A program made the position numbers and the translations under genes. The notes beneath the pieces were generated by a model that searched no databases, was not told the DNA's origin, and was given only the letters and a program-made list of their open reading frames with translations. Below are positions 1-9,348 of a DNA stretch of 64,000 nt, piece by piece. How positions within the stretch are numbered: position 1 is the first letter of the stretch; each line of letters starts with the position of its first letter. Source of the stretch: Stutzerimonas stutzeri (GTDB taxonomy: Bacteria; Pseudomonadota; Gammaproteobacteria; Pseudomonadales; Pseudomonadaceae); NCBI RefSeq assembly GCF_002890895.1, contig NZ_POUL01000015.1, positions 1 to 64,000 of the forward strand, written 5' to 3'.

Positions 1-2
1 GC

Positions 3-107
3 GGCAAGCAGATTGTCTGCGCCGCCATGCGAAAGCTGTTGAGCATCGCTTATGGCGTGCTCAAGTCAGGGCAACCTTTCGACCCCAGACTCGCCATTGC
101 GCACTAA
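3..107 (+). CDS. IS110-family transposase, C-terminal fragment (runs off left edge)
   Basis: Only the last 34 codons are in the window, ending at TAA 105-107. The residues MRKLLSIAYGVLKSGQPFDP are typical of the extreme C-terminus of IS110/IS1111-type transposases (Transposase_20 domain), which use a DEDD catalytic centre and make no target duplication. The frame is open to the window edge, so it cannot be told whether the element is intact. The sequence after the stop (about 108-135) should contain the right end of the element, but IS110 ends lack clear terminal inverted repeats and I cannot place the boundary. Family call is by recalled motif. Confidence 0.75.
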   Translation, partial: GKQIVCAAMRKLLSIAYGVLKSGQPFDPRLAIAH

Positions 108-171
108 GGGGCAAGACGGTATCTACATGGCGTGCACACCTATTTTTGTAGGAGCTAGTCAGTCGGTACTT

Positions 172-192
172 GCCGGGTGACCAGCACCCGGC
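172..192 (-). terminator. Hairpin downstream of the DUF3597 gene
   Basis: Perfect 8-bp arms GCCGGGTG (172-179) and CACCCGGC (185-192) enclose a 5-nt loop. It sits 18 bp beyond the stop codon of the minus-strand gene. No good T-run follows, so it may act as a Rho-assisted terminator or an mRNA 3' end stabiliser. Confidence 0.5.
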
Positions 193-209
193 GAAAACGC
201 GGAGCTTTA

Positions 210-689
210 TCAGGTCCGCAGTTCAGGCGGAACGGTGCCGCCATGTTCGGCGAGCTTGTGCATAACGGTGCGGTGCAGCCAGGTATTCATCTGGGCTGAA
301 TCGCCCATCTTGTCCTGCGGGCAACCCAGTTCAGTGGCGAGTTCTTTGCGCGACTCCAGGCTGCTGTCCAGACCCAACAGCTTGAGCAGATCGACGATGG
401 AGGTGCGCCAGTTCAGCTGTTCCGGATGATTGGCGGCCATGGCGTCGAGCTTTGCTGGAACGTCCACTGCGCTGGTTGAGGAACCCGCTGAGTGAGCCAC
501 GCCTTCGGGGCTGGGCGCCGCACCGGGCGGCGTGGTGGTGGCGTTGTGTGCAGCGGTAGGCCGCTCCGAATCAACAACCGTATCCGGCGCATGCTGGTTC
601 GGTGTGTTGTTCCGATCGACCGGCTTGTGTGCTTCGTTGCTCACGCCGCCCATGCCGAGTTTGTCTTTGATCTTGTCGAACAGGCCCAT
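210..689 (-). CDS. DUF3597 domain-containing protein
   Basis: Protein of 159 residues. The N-terminus MGLFDKIKDKLGMGG is the usual opening of DUF3597 proteins. A low-complexity Thr/Pro/Ala-rich linker (about residues 25-75) leads to a compact C-terminal domain (about 78-155) with the conserved stretch LDWRTSIVDLLKLLGLDSS-like (here LNWRTSIVDLLKLLGLDSS) and KELATELGC. No signal peptide or membrane segment, so probably cytoplasmic. A GAGGAAATGAA ribosome site precedes the ATG. Function of the family is not known. It stands alone between the transposase remnant and the efflux operon. Confidence 0.8.
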   Translation of the reverse strand: MGLFDKIKDKLGMGGVSNEAHKPVDRNNTPNQHAPDTVVDSERPTAAHNATTTPPGAAPSPEGVAHSAGSSTSAVDVPAKLDAMAANHPEQLNWRTSIVDLLKLLGLDSSLESRKELATELGCPQDKMGDSAQMNTWLHRTVMHKLAEHGGTVPPELRT

Positions 690-783
690 TTCATTTCCTC
701 AGGTCGTTATGTGGTGATTTTTGGACCATCACGCCCGGTTGAGGATTCGTCGCCGTAGGTCGGGAAAGGCGCTGTTCCGCGGC

Positions 784-2271
784 TTAGCGATTCGAGGTCG
801 TGTCCCGCTGCGTTGGACCGGTTGGTGCTGACGGAGCACGGGTTCCGCCGCCCAGCGCGATGTACAGGCTCACCAGATTCTGCACCTGAGCACGCTTGAC
901 CTCTACGAACGCCTGTTCGGCGTCGAACAGGTTGCGCTCGGCATCGAGTACCTGCAGGTAGTTCACCACGCCTTCGGCATAGCGTTCACGTGCGAGATCG
1001 GCAATGCGTCGCAGCGTGGCGACGTTTTCGGCCTGCGCGGCGACCTGTTCGGCCAGATAGCGGCGGCCGGCGAGGGCATCAGCCACTTCCCTGAAGGCGG
1101 TTTCGATGGTGCTTTCGTATTCGGCTACAGCCACGTTCTCACGGGCCTCAGCGACGGTCAGGTTGCCGCGGTTGCGGCCGAAGTCGAACAGTGGCAGGTA
1201 GAGACTGGGCCCGATGCTCCAGGTGCGGTTGTCACGGCTGACCAGATTGTCCAACTCGTTGGAGATATAGCCGAAGCTGCCGGTCAGCGAGATCTGCGGG
1301 AAAAACGCAGCCCTCGCCACGCCGATGTTGGCGCGCGCCGCACGCAGGTCCAGCTCGGCACCTAGAATGTCCGGCCTTACCAGAAGCAGTTCAGATGGCA
1401 GCCCGGCATCCAGCCGCAGCGGTTCAATCTGTTCGGCCAGCGGTAGCGGCGCCGGCAATGGCTGCTGCAGCGGCCCGCCTAGCAGCTGGGTGAGATAGTT
1501 ACTCTGCTCGGCACGAATCAGGTGCAGGCTGGCCAGCTCGGTCTTGGCCTGGGTCAGCAACGCCTGCGCCTGGTTCAGATCCAGCGCCGAGGTGATCCCC
1601 GCCTCAAAGCGCACGCGAGCGATACGCAGGCCATCGCGGCGACTCTGCAGCGTCGCTTCGGCCAGATCGATGCGCGCCTCAGCGCCGCGGACGGCGAGGT
1701 AGGTCGAGGCCACATCTGCAATCAATGACAACCGGAAGGCGCGTTGCGCCTCGACCGTCGCGAGGTATTGAGTACGCGCAGCCTCGGTGAGGTTGCGTAC
1801 CCGCCCCCAGAAGTCGAGTTCGAACGCGGAGATGCCCAGCCCTACCGAGAATTGCTCGGTGATCTGGCTGCTCGAACTACCGGCGGCTCTCGAGGAAGCG
1901 CCGCCTGCCGCACCAGCGCTGCCGATGGGAAAGCGGCCGCGGCTGGCATCGGCCGTTGCAGCCAGCGTCGGGTAGCGGTCGGCACCTTGCACGCCGAACT
2001 GGCCGCGGGCTTCTTCGATTCGGGCCACGGCGATCTGCAGGTCGCGATTCCGCTGCAGGGCCGTTTCGATGTACAGCTCAAGGCGTGGATCTTCCAGGAA
2101 CTCGCGCCAGCCGATCTCGCTGGCTAGCACCTCACCGTCCATCGGTCGGTATTCAGCCGGATACTGCGCAGCGTTGGGGGAGGGCGGCTGTTCATGGGGC
2201 GGCGCGAGCTGGCAGCCAGCAAGCAAACCGGCCATGAGTAGGGGCGCAGATTTCAACCGCGGGTCAGGCAT
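784..2271 (-). CDS. RND efflux outer-membrane factor (NodT/OprM-type lipoprotein)
   Basis: Outer-membrane channel of a tripartite drug efflux system; 495 residues from the ATG at 2271. That start overlaps the pump gene stop (2264-2266) by 8 bp, which favours it over the longer open frame. The N-terminus has a lipoprotein signal ending LLAGC (Cys about 20). Two OEP repeats follow, with typical segments such as SAFELDFWGRVRNLTEAAR and YLPLFDFGRNRGNLTVAEAR. It is the last gene of the three-gene operon read from 6612 leftwards. Substrate cannot be told from sequence; OprM/OprJ/TtgC relatives are the closest family. Confidence 0.9.
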   Translation of the reverse strand: MPDPRLKSAPLLMAGLLAGCQLAPPHEQPPSPNAAQYPAEYRPMDGEVLASEIGWREFLEDPRLELYIETALQRNRDLQIAVARIEEARGQFGVQGADRYPTLAATADASRGRFPIGSAGAAGGASSRAAGSSSSQITEQFSVGLGISAFELDFWGRVRNLTEAARTQYLATVEAQRAFRLSLIADVASTYLAVRGAEARIDLAEATLQSRRDGLRIARVRFEAGITSALDLNQAQALLTQAKTELASLHLIRAEQSNYLTQLLGGPLQQPLPAPLPLAEQIEPLRLDAGLPSELLLVRPDILGAELDLRAARANIGVARAAFFPQISLTGSFGYISNELDNLVSRDNRTWSIGPSLYLPLFDFGRNRGNLTVAEARENVAVAEYESTIETAFREVADALAGRRYLAEQVAAQAENVATLRRIADLARERYAEGVVNYLQVLDAERNLFDAEQAFVEVKRAQVQNLVSLYIALGGGTRAPSAPTGPTQRDTTSNR

Positions 2272-5200
2272 TGTCCGGCGCCTCCTTTTCCTCGACTGGG
2301 TGCGCCTTGTCTTCAGCACTCGGTGGTCGACGCTTGGTCAGCCAGCGACGCACAGACAGATAAAACAGAGGGATGTAGAACAACCCGAGCAGGGTGGCGA
2401 CGATCATGCCACCCATCACGCCGGTACCCACCGCAACCCGACCCGCCGCGCCGGCGCCGGTCGACAGGACCAGCGGCAGCATGCCGAGAATGAAGGTCAG
2501 CGAAGTCATCAGGATTGGACGGAAACGCAGGCGCACTGCGTTCATCACAGCATCGGTCAGGTTCTTGCCGTGCCCTTCTTCTTCGATGGCGAACTCCACG
2601 ATGAGAATCGCGTTCTTCGCCGACAGGCCGATGATGGTCACCAGGCCGACGTTGAAGTAGACATCCGCCGGCAGGTCGCGAATCATCGCAAACAGCACGG
2701 CGCCCAGCGCGCCGAATGGCACCACCAGCAACACCGCGATGGGCACCGTCCAGCTTTCATACAGCGCGGCCAGGACCATCAGCACCACCAGCAGCGACAG
2801 CCCCAGCAACAGACCGACCTGCCCGGAGGCCTGCTGTTCCTCCAGCGATGCGCCGGTCCACTCATAGCTGAAGCTGCCTGGCAGCTCGGATGCCAGCCGC
2901 TCCATCTCGGTCATCGCTTCACCGGTAGTCGACCCGGGCGCGGCGCTGCCGGACAGGGTCAGTGCCGGGTAGCCGTTGTAACGCTGCAACTGGGTCGGCC
3001 CTTCGGTCCAGTCCACCGTAGTGAAGGCGCCAAATGGCACGCTCTCGCCCTGATCGTTGATCACTTTCAGATCGAGCACATCCTGTGGCGTCATGCGATA
3101 GGGCGCCTCGGCCTGCAATAGCACCTGCAGGACGCGACCGTCACGGTTGAAGTCGTTGGCATAGGCACTGCCGAAGGCGATCGCCAGCGTTGCATTGACC
3201 TCATTGATCGAAAGCCCCAGCGCCCGTGCCTTGATGCGGTCGATGTTGACCCGCAGGCGCGGCGCGTCATCGGCGCCTTCAGGTCGCACGTTCTGGAGCA
3301 CAGGGCTTTCGCTGGCCTTGCCCAGTAACTGATTGCGGGCGTTGAGCAGCGCCTGGTAACCCGCGCCGCCACGGTCTTCGAGCTTGAAGGTAAAGCCACC
3401 GGCCACACCCAGTCCGGGGATCGAGGGGGGATTCAGGGCGAACACCCGGGCTTCCTTGATCTGCGAGAAGCGCCCCATGGCTTCGCGCACCAGCGCCTGG
3501 GCAGAGCTGCCGTCTTCGGTGCGCTGGTCCCAGGGGATCAGCCGTACAAAGGACATCGCGTGCGCCTGGCCCTGGCCGAAAAAGCTGAAGCCGTAGACCG
3601 TGATCGCGTCCTCGACCAATGGATGTTCGGCGTAGAACGCCTTGACCTGCTCGACGGCTTCCTCGGTGCGCTCGATCGTCGCGCCGGCTGGCGCTTGGAT
3701 CACCGTCATCAAAGATCCCTGGTCTTCGTCGGGCAGGAAGGCGCTGGGCATCCGCAGGTAAAGAAAGGCCGTCAGCGCCAGCAAGCCGACAAATGCCAAT
3801 AGAAACCAGAGGGGCCGGGCGAGCATGCCGCCGACTGCATGGTGGTAACGGTCGGTGGTGCGTTCCATCCAGCGGTTGAACGGACCGAAGATCCGCTGAC
3901 TCAGACCGGGCTTGCCGTCATCCGGTTGGCTCGGTTTGAGCAGCGCTGCGCAGAGCGCAGGGGTCAGCACCAGCGCCAGCACCGTCGAGGTGGCCACGGC
4001 AATCGACAGCGTCACGGCGAACTGGCGGTAGATGCCGCCGGTTGAACCCGGAAAGAACGCCAGCGGCACAAACACGGCGATCAGCGCCAGGGTCGTGCCG
4101 ATGATCGGCGCGGTGACCTGCTCCATGGCTTTCACCGTGGCCTGATAGGGCGGCAGCTGCTCTTCGTCCATGAGCCGTTTGACGTTCTCCACCACCACGA
4201 TGGCATCGTCCACCAGGGTGCCGATCGCCAAAACCATGCCGAACAGGCTCAGCAGGTTGATCGAAAATCCGGCTATCCAGAGTCCGAGGCAGGTGCCTGC
4301 CAGGGTGATTGGAATGACGATGGTGGGAATCACCGTGGTGCGCCAGTTCTGCAGGAACAGCAGCATCACCAGCACCACCAGCGCCATCGCCTGGAGCAGG
4401 GTGACCACCACCTGCTGGATCGAAGATGAGATGAACGGCGTCGAGTCGAATGGCACCGTCCAGGCGATGTCTTCGGGAAAGCCTTCGGCCAGTTCGCGCA
4501 TCCGCTGTTTGACTGCTGCCGCCGTGTCCAGCGCGTTCGCGCCGGGGGACAGCTGCACGGCGAGCCCCGCGGCAGGCTGGCCATTGAGCTCGCTACGCGA
4601 GGTGTAGTTCTGTGCGCCGAGCTCGACCCGAGCCACATCTCGCAGCCGTATCGCCGAGCCGTCCGGCGTCGCGCGCAGGATGATCGAGGCAAACTCCTCC
4701 GGCGTACTGAAGCGACCACGGGTTTCCAGCGGTGCGTTGATCTCGATGCCTTCAGCCAGTGGCAGATCGCCGAGGGCGCCGCCGGCCGATTGGCTGTTCT
4801 GCTCCTGAACCGCAGCCAGCACGTCGGCGGCGGATAGGCCGAAGCTGGCGAGGCGGTCCGGATTGAGCCAGATGCGCATGGCATAGGCTGTGTAGAACTC
4901 GCGGATATCGCCGACGCCCTGCACGCGGCGCAATTCGTCGAGCACGCGGGTGGTGGCGAAGTGGCCCAGCTCCAGCGTGCTCATGGTGCCGTTCTCGGAG
5001 AACAGCGAGATGATAAGCAGGAAGTCCCGCGATGCCTGGAACACCTGGATACCCTGCCGGCGAACCTCCTCCGGCAGGCGCTGCTCGACCCGGCTCAGGC
5101 GGTTCTGCACTTCCATCTGGGCGATATCGATGTCGGTGCCGGCCTCGAACGTCAGCTCGATCGAGGCGCTACCGTTGGAGCGGCTCGAGGAATCCATGTA

Positions 5201-5431
5201 GAGGAAACCCTCGACGCCGTTCAGCTCTTGTTCGATCACCTGGGTCACGTTGGTTTCGAGCACCGACGCGTCAGCACCGGGATAGGTAACGCCGATGCGC
5301 AGCGCTGGTGGCGCGATGCTCGGGTACTGCTCGACGGGCAGCGAACGCAGGGCCAGCACACCGCCTAGCAAGATTCCCAGCGCGATGACCCAGGCAAATA
5401 CCGGCCGACGGATGAAGAACGCAGGCGTCAT
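2264..5431 (-). CDS. RND multidrug efflux pump, inner-membrane transporter (HAE1 family)
   Basis: Proton-driven drug exporter of 1055 residues, the usual length of AcrB/MexB-type pumps. It begins FFIRRPVFAWVIALGILLGG (first membrane helix) and shows the TM4 proton-relay pair in GTLVDDAIVVVENV (two Asp near 405-410) and the TM10 lysine in GLSAKNAILIVEF. Two large periplasmic loops lie between TM1-2 and TM7-8. The start ATG overlaps the adaptor stop (ATGA at 5428-5431). Loop sequence such as SLFSENGTMSTLELGHFATTR looks nearer to MexD/AdeB-type than MexF-type pumps, but this is an impression, so no symbol is given. No local repressor gene is adjacent. Confidence 0.93.
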   Translation of the reverse strand: MTPAFFIRRPVFAWVIALGILLGGVLALRSLPVEQYPSIAPPALRIGVTYPGADASVLETNVTQVIEQELNGVEGFLYMDSSSRSNGSASIELTFEAGTDIDIAQMEVQNRLSRVEQRLPEEVRRQGIQVFQASRDFLLIISLFSENGTMSTLELGHFATTRVLDELRRVQGVGDIREFYTAYAMRIWLNPDRLASFGLSAADVLAAVQEQNSQSAGGALGDLPLAEGIEINAPLETRGRFSTPEEFASIILRATPDGSAIRLRDVARVELGAQNYTSRSELNGQPAAGLAVQLSPGANALDTAAAVKQRMRELAEGFPEDIAWTVPFDSTPFISSSIQQVVVTLLQAMALVVLVMLLFLQNWRTTVIPTIVIPITLAGTCLGLWIAGFSINLLSLFGMVLAIGTLVDDAIVVVENVKRLMDEEQLPPYQATVKAMEQVTAPIIGTTLALIAVFVPLAFFPGSTGGIYRQFAVTLSIAVATSTVLALVLTPALCAALLKPSQPDDGKPGLSQRIFGPFNRWMERTTDRYHHAVGGMLARPLWFLLAFVGLLALTAFLYLRMPSAFLPDEDQGSLMTVIQAPAGATIERTEEAVEQVKAFYAEHPLVEDAITVYGFSFFGQGQAHAMSFVRLIPWDQRTEDGSSAQALVREAMGRFSQIKEARVFALNPPSIPGLGVAGGFTFKLEDRGGAGYQALLNARNQLLGKASESPVLQNVRPEGADDAPRLRVNIDRIKARALGLSINEVNATLAIAFGSAYANDFNRDGRVLQVLLQAEAPYRMTPQDVLDLKVINDQGESVPFGAFTTVDWTEGPTQLQRYNGYPALTLSGSAAPGSTTGEAMTEMERLASELPGSFSYEWTGASLEEQQASGQVGLLLGLSLLVVLMVLAALYESWTVPIAVLLVVPFGALGAVLFAMIRDLPADVYFNVGLVTIIGLSAKNAILIVEFAIEEEGHGKNLTDAVMNAVRLRFRPILMTSLTFILGMLPLVLSTGAGAAGRVAVGTGVMGGMIVATLLGLFYIPLFYLSVRRWLTKRRPPSAEDKAHPVEEKEAPDNA

Positions 5432-6612
5432 CGTGCGGACTCTGAGGTGGTCGACGGCTCGGTTGGTTCCGGCGGCTCCTCACGTTGGAAGGGGGTGGTT
5501 CGCACAGCTGCGCCCTTGCGGACGCTGCCACCGCCTTCGACGATCACTGTGTCTCCAGCCTTGAGGCCATCACGAATGACCCAGTCGCTGCCCTGCAGCT
5601 CGCCCAGTTCGACTTCGCGCGAGGCGACCTTGTCGTCCTCACCCACCAGCAGCACCCGCGCCGCCTGGTCATTGACCATGACGGCGCGCTGCGGAATCAG
5701 TACGCCGTTCGGACGGGTGCCGGCATTCATCCGGGCCCGGACGAACTGACCGGGCAGGAGCAGGCGGTCCGGGTTAGGAAATTCGGCACGCACGGCCACG
5801 GTGCCGGTGGTTTCGTCGATGCTCATGGCGTAGAAGTTGACGTAACCGGGATGCGGGTATTCGGCGCCATTTTCGAGGATCAGCTTTACCTCGACACGGC
5901 CGTCGTCAGGCAGCTTCAGCGCGCCGGAGGCAAGCCGTGCACGAATCTGCAGCAGATCGGAGCTGGACTGGGCAAAGTTCACATACACCGGATCGAACTG
6001 CTCCACGGTGGTCAGCAGGGTGCCCTCGCTGGCGCTGACTAGCGCGCCTTCGGTGACCTGGGCGCGGCCTGCCCGGCCTTCAATGGGGGACTCGACCGTG
6101 GTGTATTCCAGATCGAGCTCAGCCGACTGGACGTTAGCCTCGGCTTGAGACACGTCCGCCTTGGCGGTGCGCAAGGTGGCCTGCGCGGTGTCATATTCCT
6201 GCTGGCTGATGGCCTGCTTGGCGACCAGGCCTTTGTAGCGCCTGACATCCTGAGCGGCGTTCAGGGCTGTTGCTTCAGCGCGCTCCAACGCGGCTTTGGC
6301 GGCCTTCAAACTGGCGCGCATTTCTCGCGGATCGATCTGGAACAGCGGCGTGCCGACCTCGACGTCGGTGCCTTCCTCATACAACCGCTTCTGGATGATG
6401 CCGTTGACCCGGGCGCGGATCTCAGCAATGCGCACAGCCTGGACCCGCCCTGGAAGCTCGATGATGTTGGGGATCGGCCGAGGGTCGACCGTCATGACTT
6501 CCACCTCGGGCGGTGGTGGTGCCGGTTGTTGGCCTTGTTCGTCATCGGAGCAGGCCGCCAGTAACAGCGACAGGGCGCCTACCAGCACCGCGTTTTGCAG
6601 GAACTGCCTCAT
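5428..6612 (-). CDS. RND efflux periplasmic adaptor subunit (membrane fusion protein)
   Basis: Protein of 394 residues that bridges pump and outer-membrane channel. A lipoprotein signal peptide ends LLLAACSDDE (Cys about 21). The biotinyl-lipoyl half motifs (RARVNGIIQKRLYEEGTDVE and ESPIEGRAGRAQVTEGALVS) flank a coiled-coil hairpin (about 95-165), followed by beta-barrel and membrane-proximal domains. The C-terminus is a Pro/Glu/Thr-rich tail. An AAGGTC-like ribosome site lies before the ATG. First gene of the operon; its stop overlaps the pump start. The 224-bp region upstream (6613-6836) must hold the operon promoter; no clear repressor palindrome was recognised. Confidence 0.92.
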   Translation of the reverse strand: MRQFLQNAVLVGALSLLLAACSDDEQGQQPAPPPPEVEVMTVDPRPIPNIIELPGRVQAVRIAEIRARVNGIIQKRLYEEGTDVEVGTPLFQIDPREMRASLKAAKAALERAEATALNAAQDVRRYKGLVAKQAISQQEYDTAQATLRTAKADVSQAEANVQSAELDLEYTTVESPIEGRAGRAQVTEGALVSASEGTLLTTVEQFDPVYVNFAQSSSDLLQIRARLASGALKLPDDGRVEVKLILENGAEYPHPGYVNFYAMSIDETTGTVAVRAEFPNPDRLLLPGQFVRARMNAGTRPNGVLIPQRAVMVNDQAARVLLVGEDDKVASREVELGELQGSDWVIRDGLKAGDTVIVEGGGSVRKGAAVRTTPFQREEPPEPTEPSTTSESAR

Positions 6613-6836
6613 TCAGTTTGACCTTTTGGCTCGTGCACCGTCTGCGCCGCGGTATAGCGCGCCGACCTACACTCGACCGCGGTTAGCTGATGCGGTTCCG
6701 GTTCATCGCCCGTTTCGGTTCGTGCCTGTAACGAAATCAGGTCTTGGCGGCGCTCGGGAGCGCGAGCGCCTGGGGCTGCGCCTGCCATGTCTTCAAGCGG
6801 TTATGCAGCAGCGCTCGACGGCACGAGGAGCCGCGA

Positions 6837-8126
6837 TCAGCTTTTCGGCGTATGTACCACGATGTGCTGCCTCGCCTGATCTGGCAACGTGATTCCCGCG
6901 TTGAGCAGCTCTGCGACCAGGGCCTTGCGTACCTCCGAGGCGGTGGTCACGAAATCCGAGCGGCGCGAGTCGCACCAGAACAGCACATCGAAGACCAGCT
7001 GGCTGTCGCCCAGATCGATCAGCAGGACTTCGGCGTGCGGAGTCGCCAGTACACCGGGCGTCTGCTGGGCGGCGTCACGCATCACGGCGCTGATGGCTTC
7101 GATGTCGATGCCGTAATACAGCTTGCAGACCACCTTTCCGCGGCGGACTGGCGCCGCCGTGTTGTTGGTGACACGCGAGGTGAAGGTCTCGGCGTTGGGG
7201 ACCAGTACGCGGCGTCCGTCATAGGTGCGGATCTGGGTGGCGCGCAGCTCGATGCGCTCCACGCTGCCCTCGGTCTCGCCGATGATGATCTGATCGCCCA
7301 GCTGGAACGGCCGCAGCGTCAGGATCAGCAGCCCACTGACGAAGTTGGAGAGAATGTCCTTGAGCGCAAAACCCAGCGCCAGACTGGTCAGGCCAAGGCC
7401 GGTGGCCAGGGTGCTGGGCTCCAGGCCAAAAGCACTCGCTGCGACGATGATGCCGAGCACCCAGACCGCGTAGTAGCTCACCTGCCGGACTAAATTCTCG
7501 ACGGTCAGATCATTCGCCAGGCGACGCACGATTTTCTTCATCAGCGCGCGTACGCCGGTGGCCAGCCCCCAGAACAACAGCAGGACCAGCAGGGCGGCCA
7601 GTACCCGCGGAATGATATTGACCGCGGATTCGACCAGGCGCGCAAAGGCGTTTTCGACGCTCGACTGCACCGAGGTCAAGAACCGCCCACGGTCTGAATC
7701 ACGGCGTTTGGCAGCCGTTGCCAGAGCCCGGTCGAATATCGCTGCCCAGTCGCGGGCCAGTCGGTCGAGCGGCTGGCCGTTGGCTTCGGCATCGGCCGGC
7801 GAGACCACCATCAGCGGTCGTCCGGCTACGCTGATCTGCAGCCCCTCATCCTCCTCGGATTCAGTTGGCTCGATACGCGCCCGGGTGATGCCTTTGGGCG
7901 TTTCCAGCACGGCTGCCAGTTGCCGTTCGATTTGCCGTGCCCGTGGTCGCGCTTCGAGTTCTTCGCTGGGGCCGATACGGAACAGCGCGCGGCCATCCAG
8001 GCGCACCGTCGCCACGCCCTCCTGCGCCCATACGTGCATCGTCGGCAGCATGGACATGCAGAGCAGCATCAGCAGGGCGAGCGGACGTAGCAGGGCAGGA
8101 AACGAGTTAGCGAGGCGAGAAGACAT
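6837..8126 (-). CDS. Mechanosensitive ion channel, MscS family
   Basis: Inner-membrane channel that opens under hypo-osmotic stress; 429 residues from the ATG at 8126. An N-terminal signal peptide (ALLRPLALLMLLCMSMLPT...VWA) precedes a periplasmic domain of about 130 residues, then three or more membrane helices. The MscS pore and beta domain read SLALGFALKDILSNFVSGLL and IRTYDGRRVLVPNAE. The frame is open to a TTG at 8243, but a perfect 12-bp hairpin at 8166-8192 lies in that extension, so a start at 8126-8141 is more likely; in-frame ATGs at 8135 and 8141 are alternatives and none has a strong ribosome site. Confidence 0.88.
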   Translation of the reverse strand: MSSRLANSFPALLRPLALLMLLCMSMLPTMHVWAQEGVATVRLDGRALFRIGPSEELEARPRARQIERQLAAVLETPKGITRARIEPTESEEDEGLQISVAGRPLMVVSPADAEANGQPLDRLARDWAAIFDRALATAAKRRDSDRGRFLTSVQSSVENAFARLVESAVNIIPRVLAALLVLLLFWGLATGVRALMKKIVRRLANDLTVENLVRQVSYYAVWVLGIIVAASAFGLEPSTLATGLGLTSLALGFALKDILSNFVSGLLILTLRPFQLGDQIIIGETEGSVERIELRATQIRTYDGRRVLVPNAETFTSRVTNNTAAPVRRGKVVCKLYYGIDIEAISAVMRDAAQQTPGVLATPHAEVLLIDLGDSQLVFDVLFWCDSRRSDFVTTASEVRKALVAELLNAGITLPDQARQHIVVHTPKS

Positions 8127-8165
8127 GGCGATCATCAGCATTCGAAGGGCAGAGGCCGGATACGA

Positions 8166-8192
8166 ACAGGCCGCCGTGTGACGGCGGCCTGT
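8166..8192 (-). terminator. Strong hairpin between the 28-residue gene and mscS-like gene
   Basis: Perfect 12-bp arms ACAGGCCGCCGT (8166-8177) and ACGGCGGCCTGT (8181-8192) with a 3-nt loop. On the minus strand it lies about 70 bp after the stop of the small membrane-protein gene and is followed by TTCGT. Likely terminator, and it argues that the downstream mscS-like gene has its own promoter or an internal start. Confidence 0.6.
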
Positions 8193-8264
8193 CAGTGAAT
8201 CTTGCAACGTGCCGTTGTGCGTACCGAGGCACCGTGGTTGCAATGCAATCGTCTTTCGTTGGCG

Positions 8265-8351
8265 TTAGAAAATCAGCGCGAACAAGCCGATCACGACCAA
8301 CAGACCGATCAGAAAGATGATGCCTACTGTGCTGCCCAGAAACTTCAGCAT
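8265..8351 (-). CDS. 28-residue single-helix membrane protein
   Basis: A tiny reading frame of 28 codons starting MLKFLGSTVGIIFLIGLLVV and ending with further hydrophobic residues and a stop at 8265. Almost the whole protein is one membrane-spanning helix. It is preceded by AAAGGAG eight bases before the ATG, an excellent Shine-Dalgarno site, and followed by a perfect hairpin, so it looks like a complete monocistronic gene. No homologue of known function comes to mind. Position next to the MscS-like gene might hint at an envelope role, but that is only proximity. Confidence 0.65.
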   Translation of the reverse strand: MLKFLGSTVGIIFLIGLLVVIGLFALIF

Positions 8352-8446
8352 GAGGATGACTCCTTTGCAGTGGGTTCACTAAATCCGACTGGGCAGTGGT
8401 GCGAACGTTCAGAAAACCGGGCGGCCGGTCGTGCCTGGTGCGCGTT

Positions 8447-9181
8447 TCAGAGGCTTTTGTAGATCAACTGCAACCCGGCCAGGAGCATCCCAAGGCGGGC
8501 GATCCGGTAGAACAATTTGTGGTCGATGCGCTTGTGCAGCCAGAGTCCGGCCCAGACGCCGAACGGCACCACCGGCGCCAGCGTCAAGCTAAGCAGCAGG
8601 TTTTCGCGGCTGAACTGGCCGAGCGCGGCGTAGGGGATCAGCTTGATCGCATTGGTCATCAGGAAGAACAGGTTGATGGTTGCCACGTAGCGCAGCTTGT
8701 CCAGCTGCTGCGGCAGCAGGTGCATCATGATCGGCGGCCCGCCAGCGTGTGCGACGAAACTGGTGAAGCCGGCAATAGAGGAAAGCAGCGTGCCGCGACC
8801 GCGTTGCAGCGGTCGCGGCTTGTCGTTATTGGTGACCAGCCCCAGCAGTACGAAGCCAACAGCGATTGCGCCCATCATCAGGCCGATCATGCGCTCGTCG
8901 AGCATGCCGAAGGTCAGCGAGCCCAGCGCAATGCCGATCAACGCGCCCGGCATCATCACCTTCAGATTCGCCTTGTCCCAGTGGCCGACGTAAGCCTTGA
9001 GGCCCACTACATCTGCCAGACAGAGAATCGGCAGCATTACTGCGGCAGCTTGTTTCGGCGATATCGCCAGCGCCAGCAGCGGTACGGCGATGCCGCCCAG
9101 GGCGCCACCGAAGCCACCTTTGGACAGGCCGGTTAGGAAGATCGCCGGCAGGGCAAACAGCAGGAAATCAGAAAGGGTCAT
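8447..9181 (-). CDS. Sulfite exporter TauE/SafE family permease
   Basis: Polytopic inner-membrane protein, 244 residues from ATG 9181 (MTLSDFLLFALPAIFL). It has the two-repeat TauE/SafE layout: first repeat signature TGLSKGGFGGALGGIAVPLL and second FTSFVAHAGGPPIMMHLLP, with about eight hydrophobic helices. The family moves sulfite, sulfoacetate or related organosulfur anions, but the substrate here is not indicated by neighbours. The frame extends to 9229; homologue-like N-terminus favours the internal ATG, though no strong ribosome site supports either. Confidence 0.85.
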   Translation of the reverse strand: MTLSDFLLFALPAIFLTGLSKGGFGGALGGIAVPLLALAISPKQAAAVMLPILCLADVVGLKAYVGHWDKANLKVMMPGALIGIALGSLTFGMLDERMIGLMMGAIAVGFVLLGLVTNNDKPRPLQRGRGTLLSSIAGFTSFVAHAGGPPIMMHLLPQQLDKLRYVATINLFFLMTNAIKLIPYAALGQFSRENLLLSLTLAPVVPFGVWAGLWLHKRIDHKLFYRIARLGMLLAGLQLIYKSL

Positions 9182-9348
9182 GAGTGTGGTCAGGGGGGCG
9201 GGTCGGGGTTGGGCAGCGCTGTGCATCATCGCATCTTCGCCGCCTGGTTGTGGTCTTAGACGACCTTACAAGTTTGGCGGTGTGCCGGAGCGGATCGCCC
9301 GCGACGGATCGTGGTCAGCATCTTTAATCGCAGACAGACAGGTGACCC

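Noticed and set aside
2069-3121. Long open frame antisense to the RND pump and outer-membrane factor genes
   Set aside because: Gln/His/Arg-rich translation typical of antisense frames in GC-rich genes.
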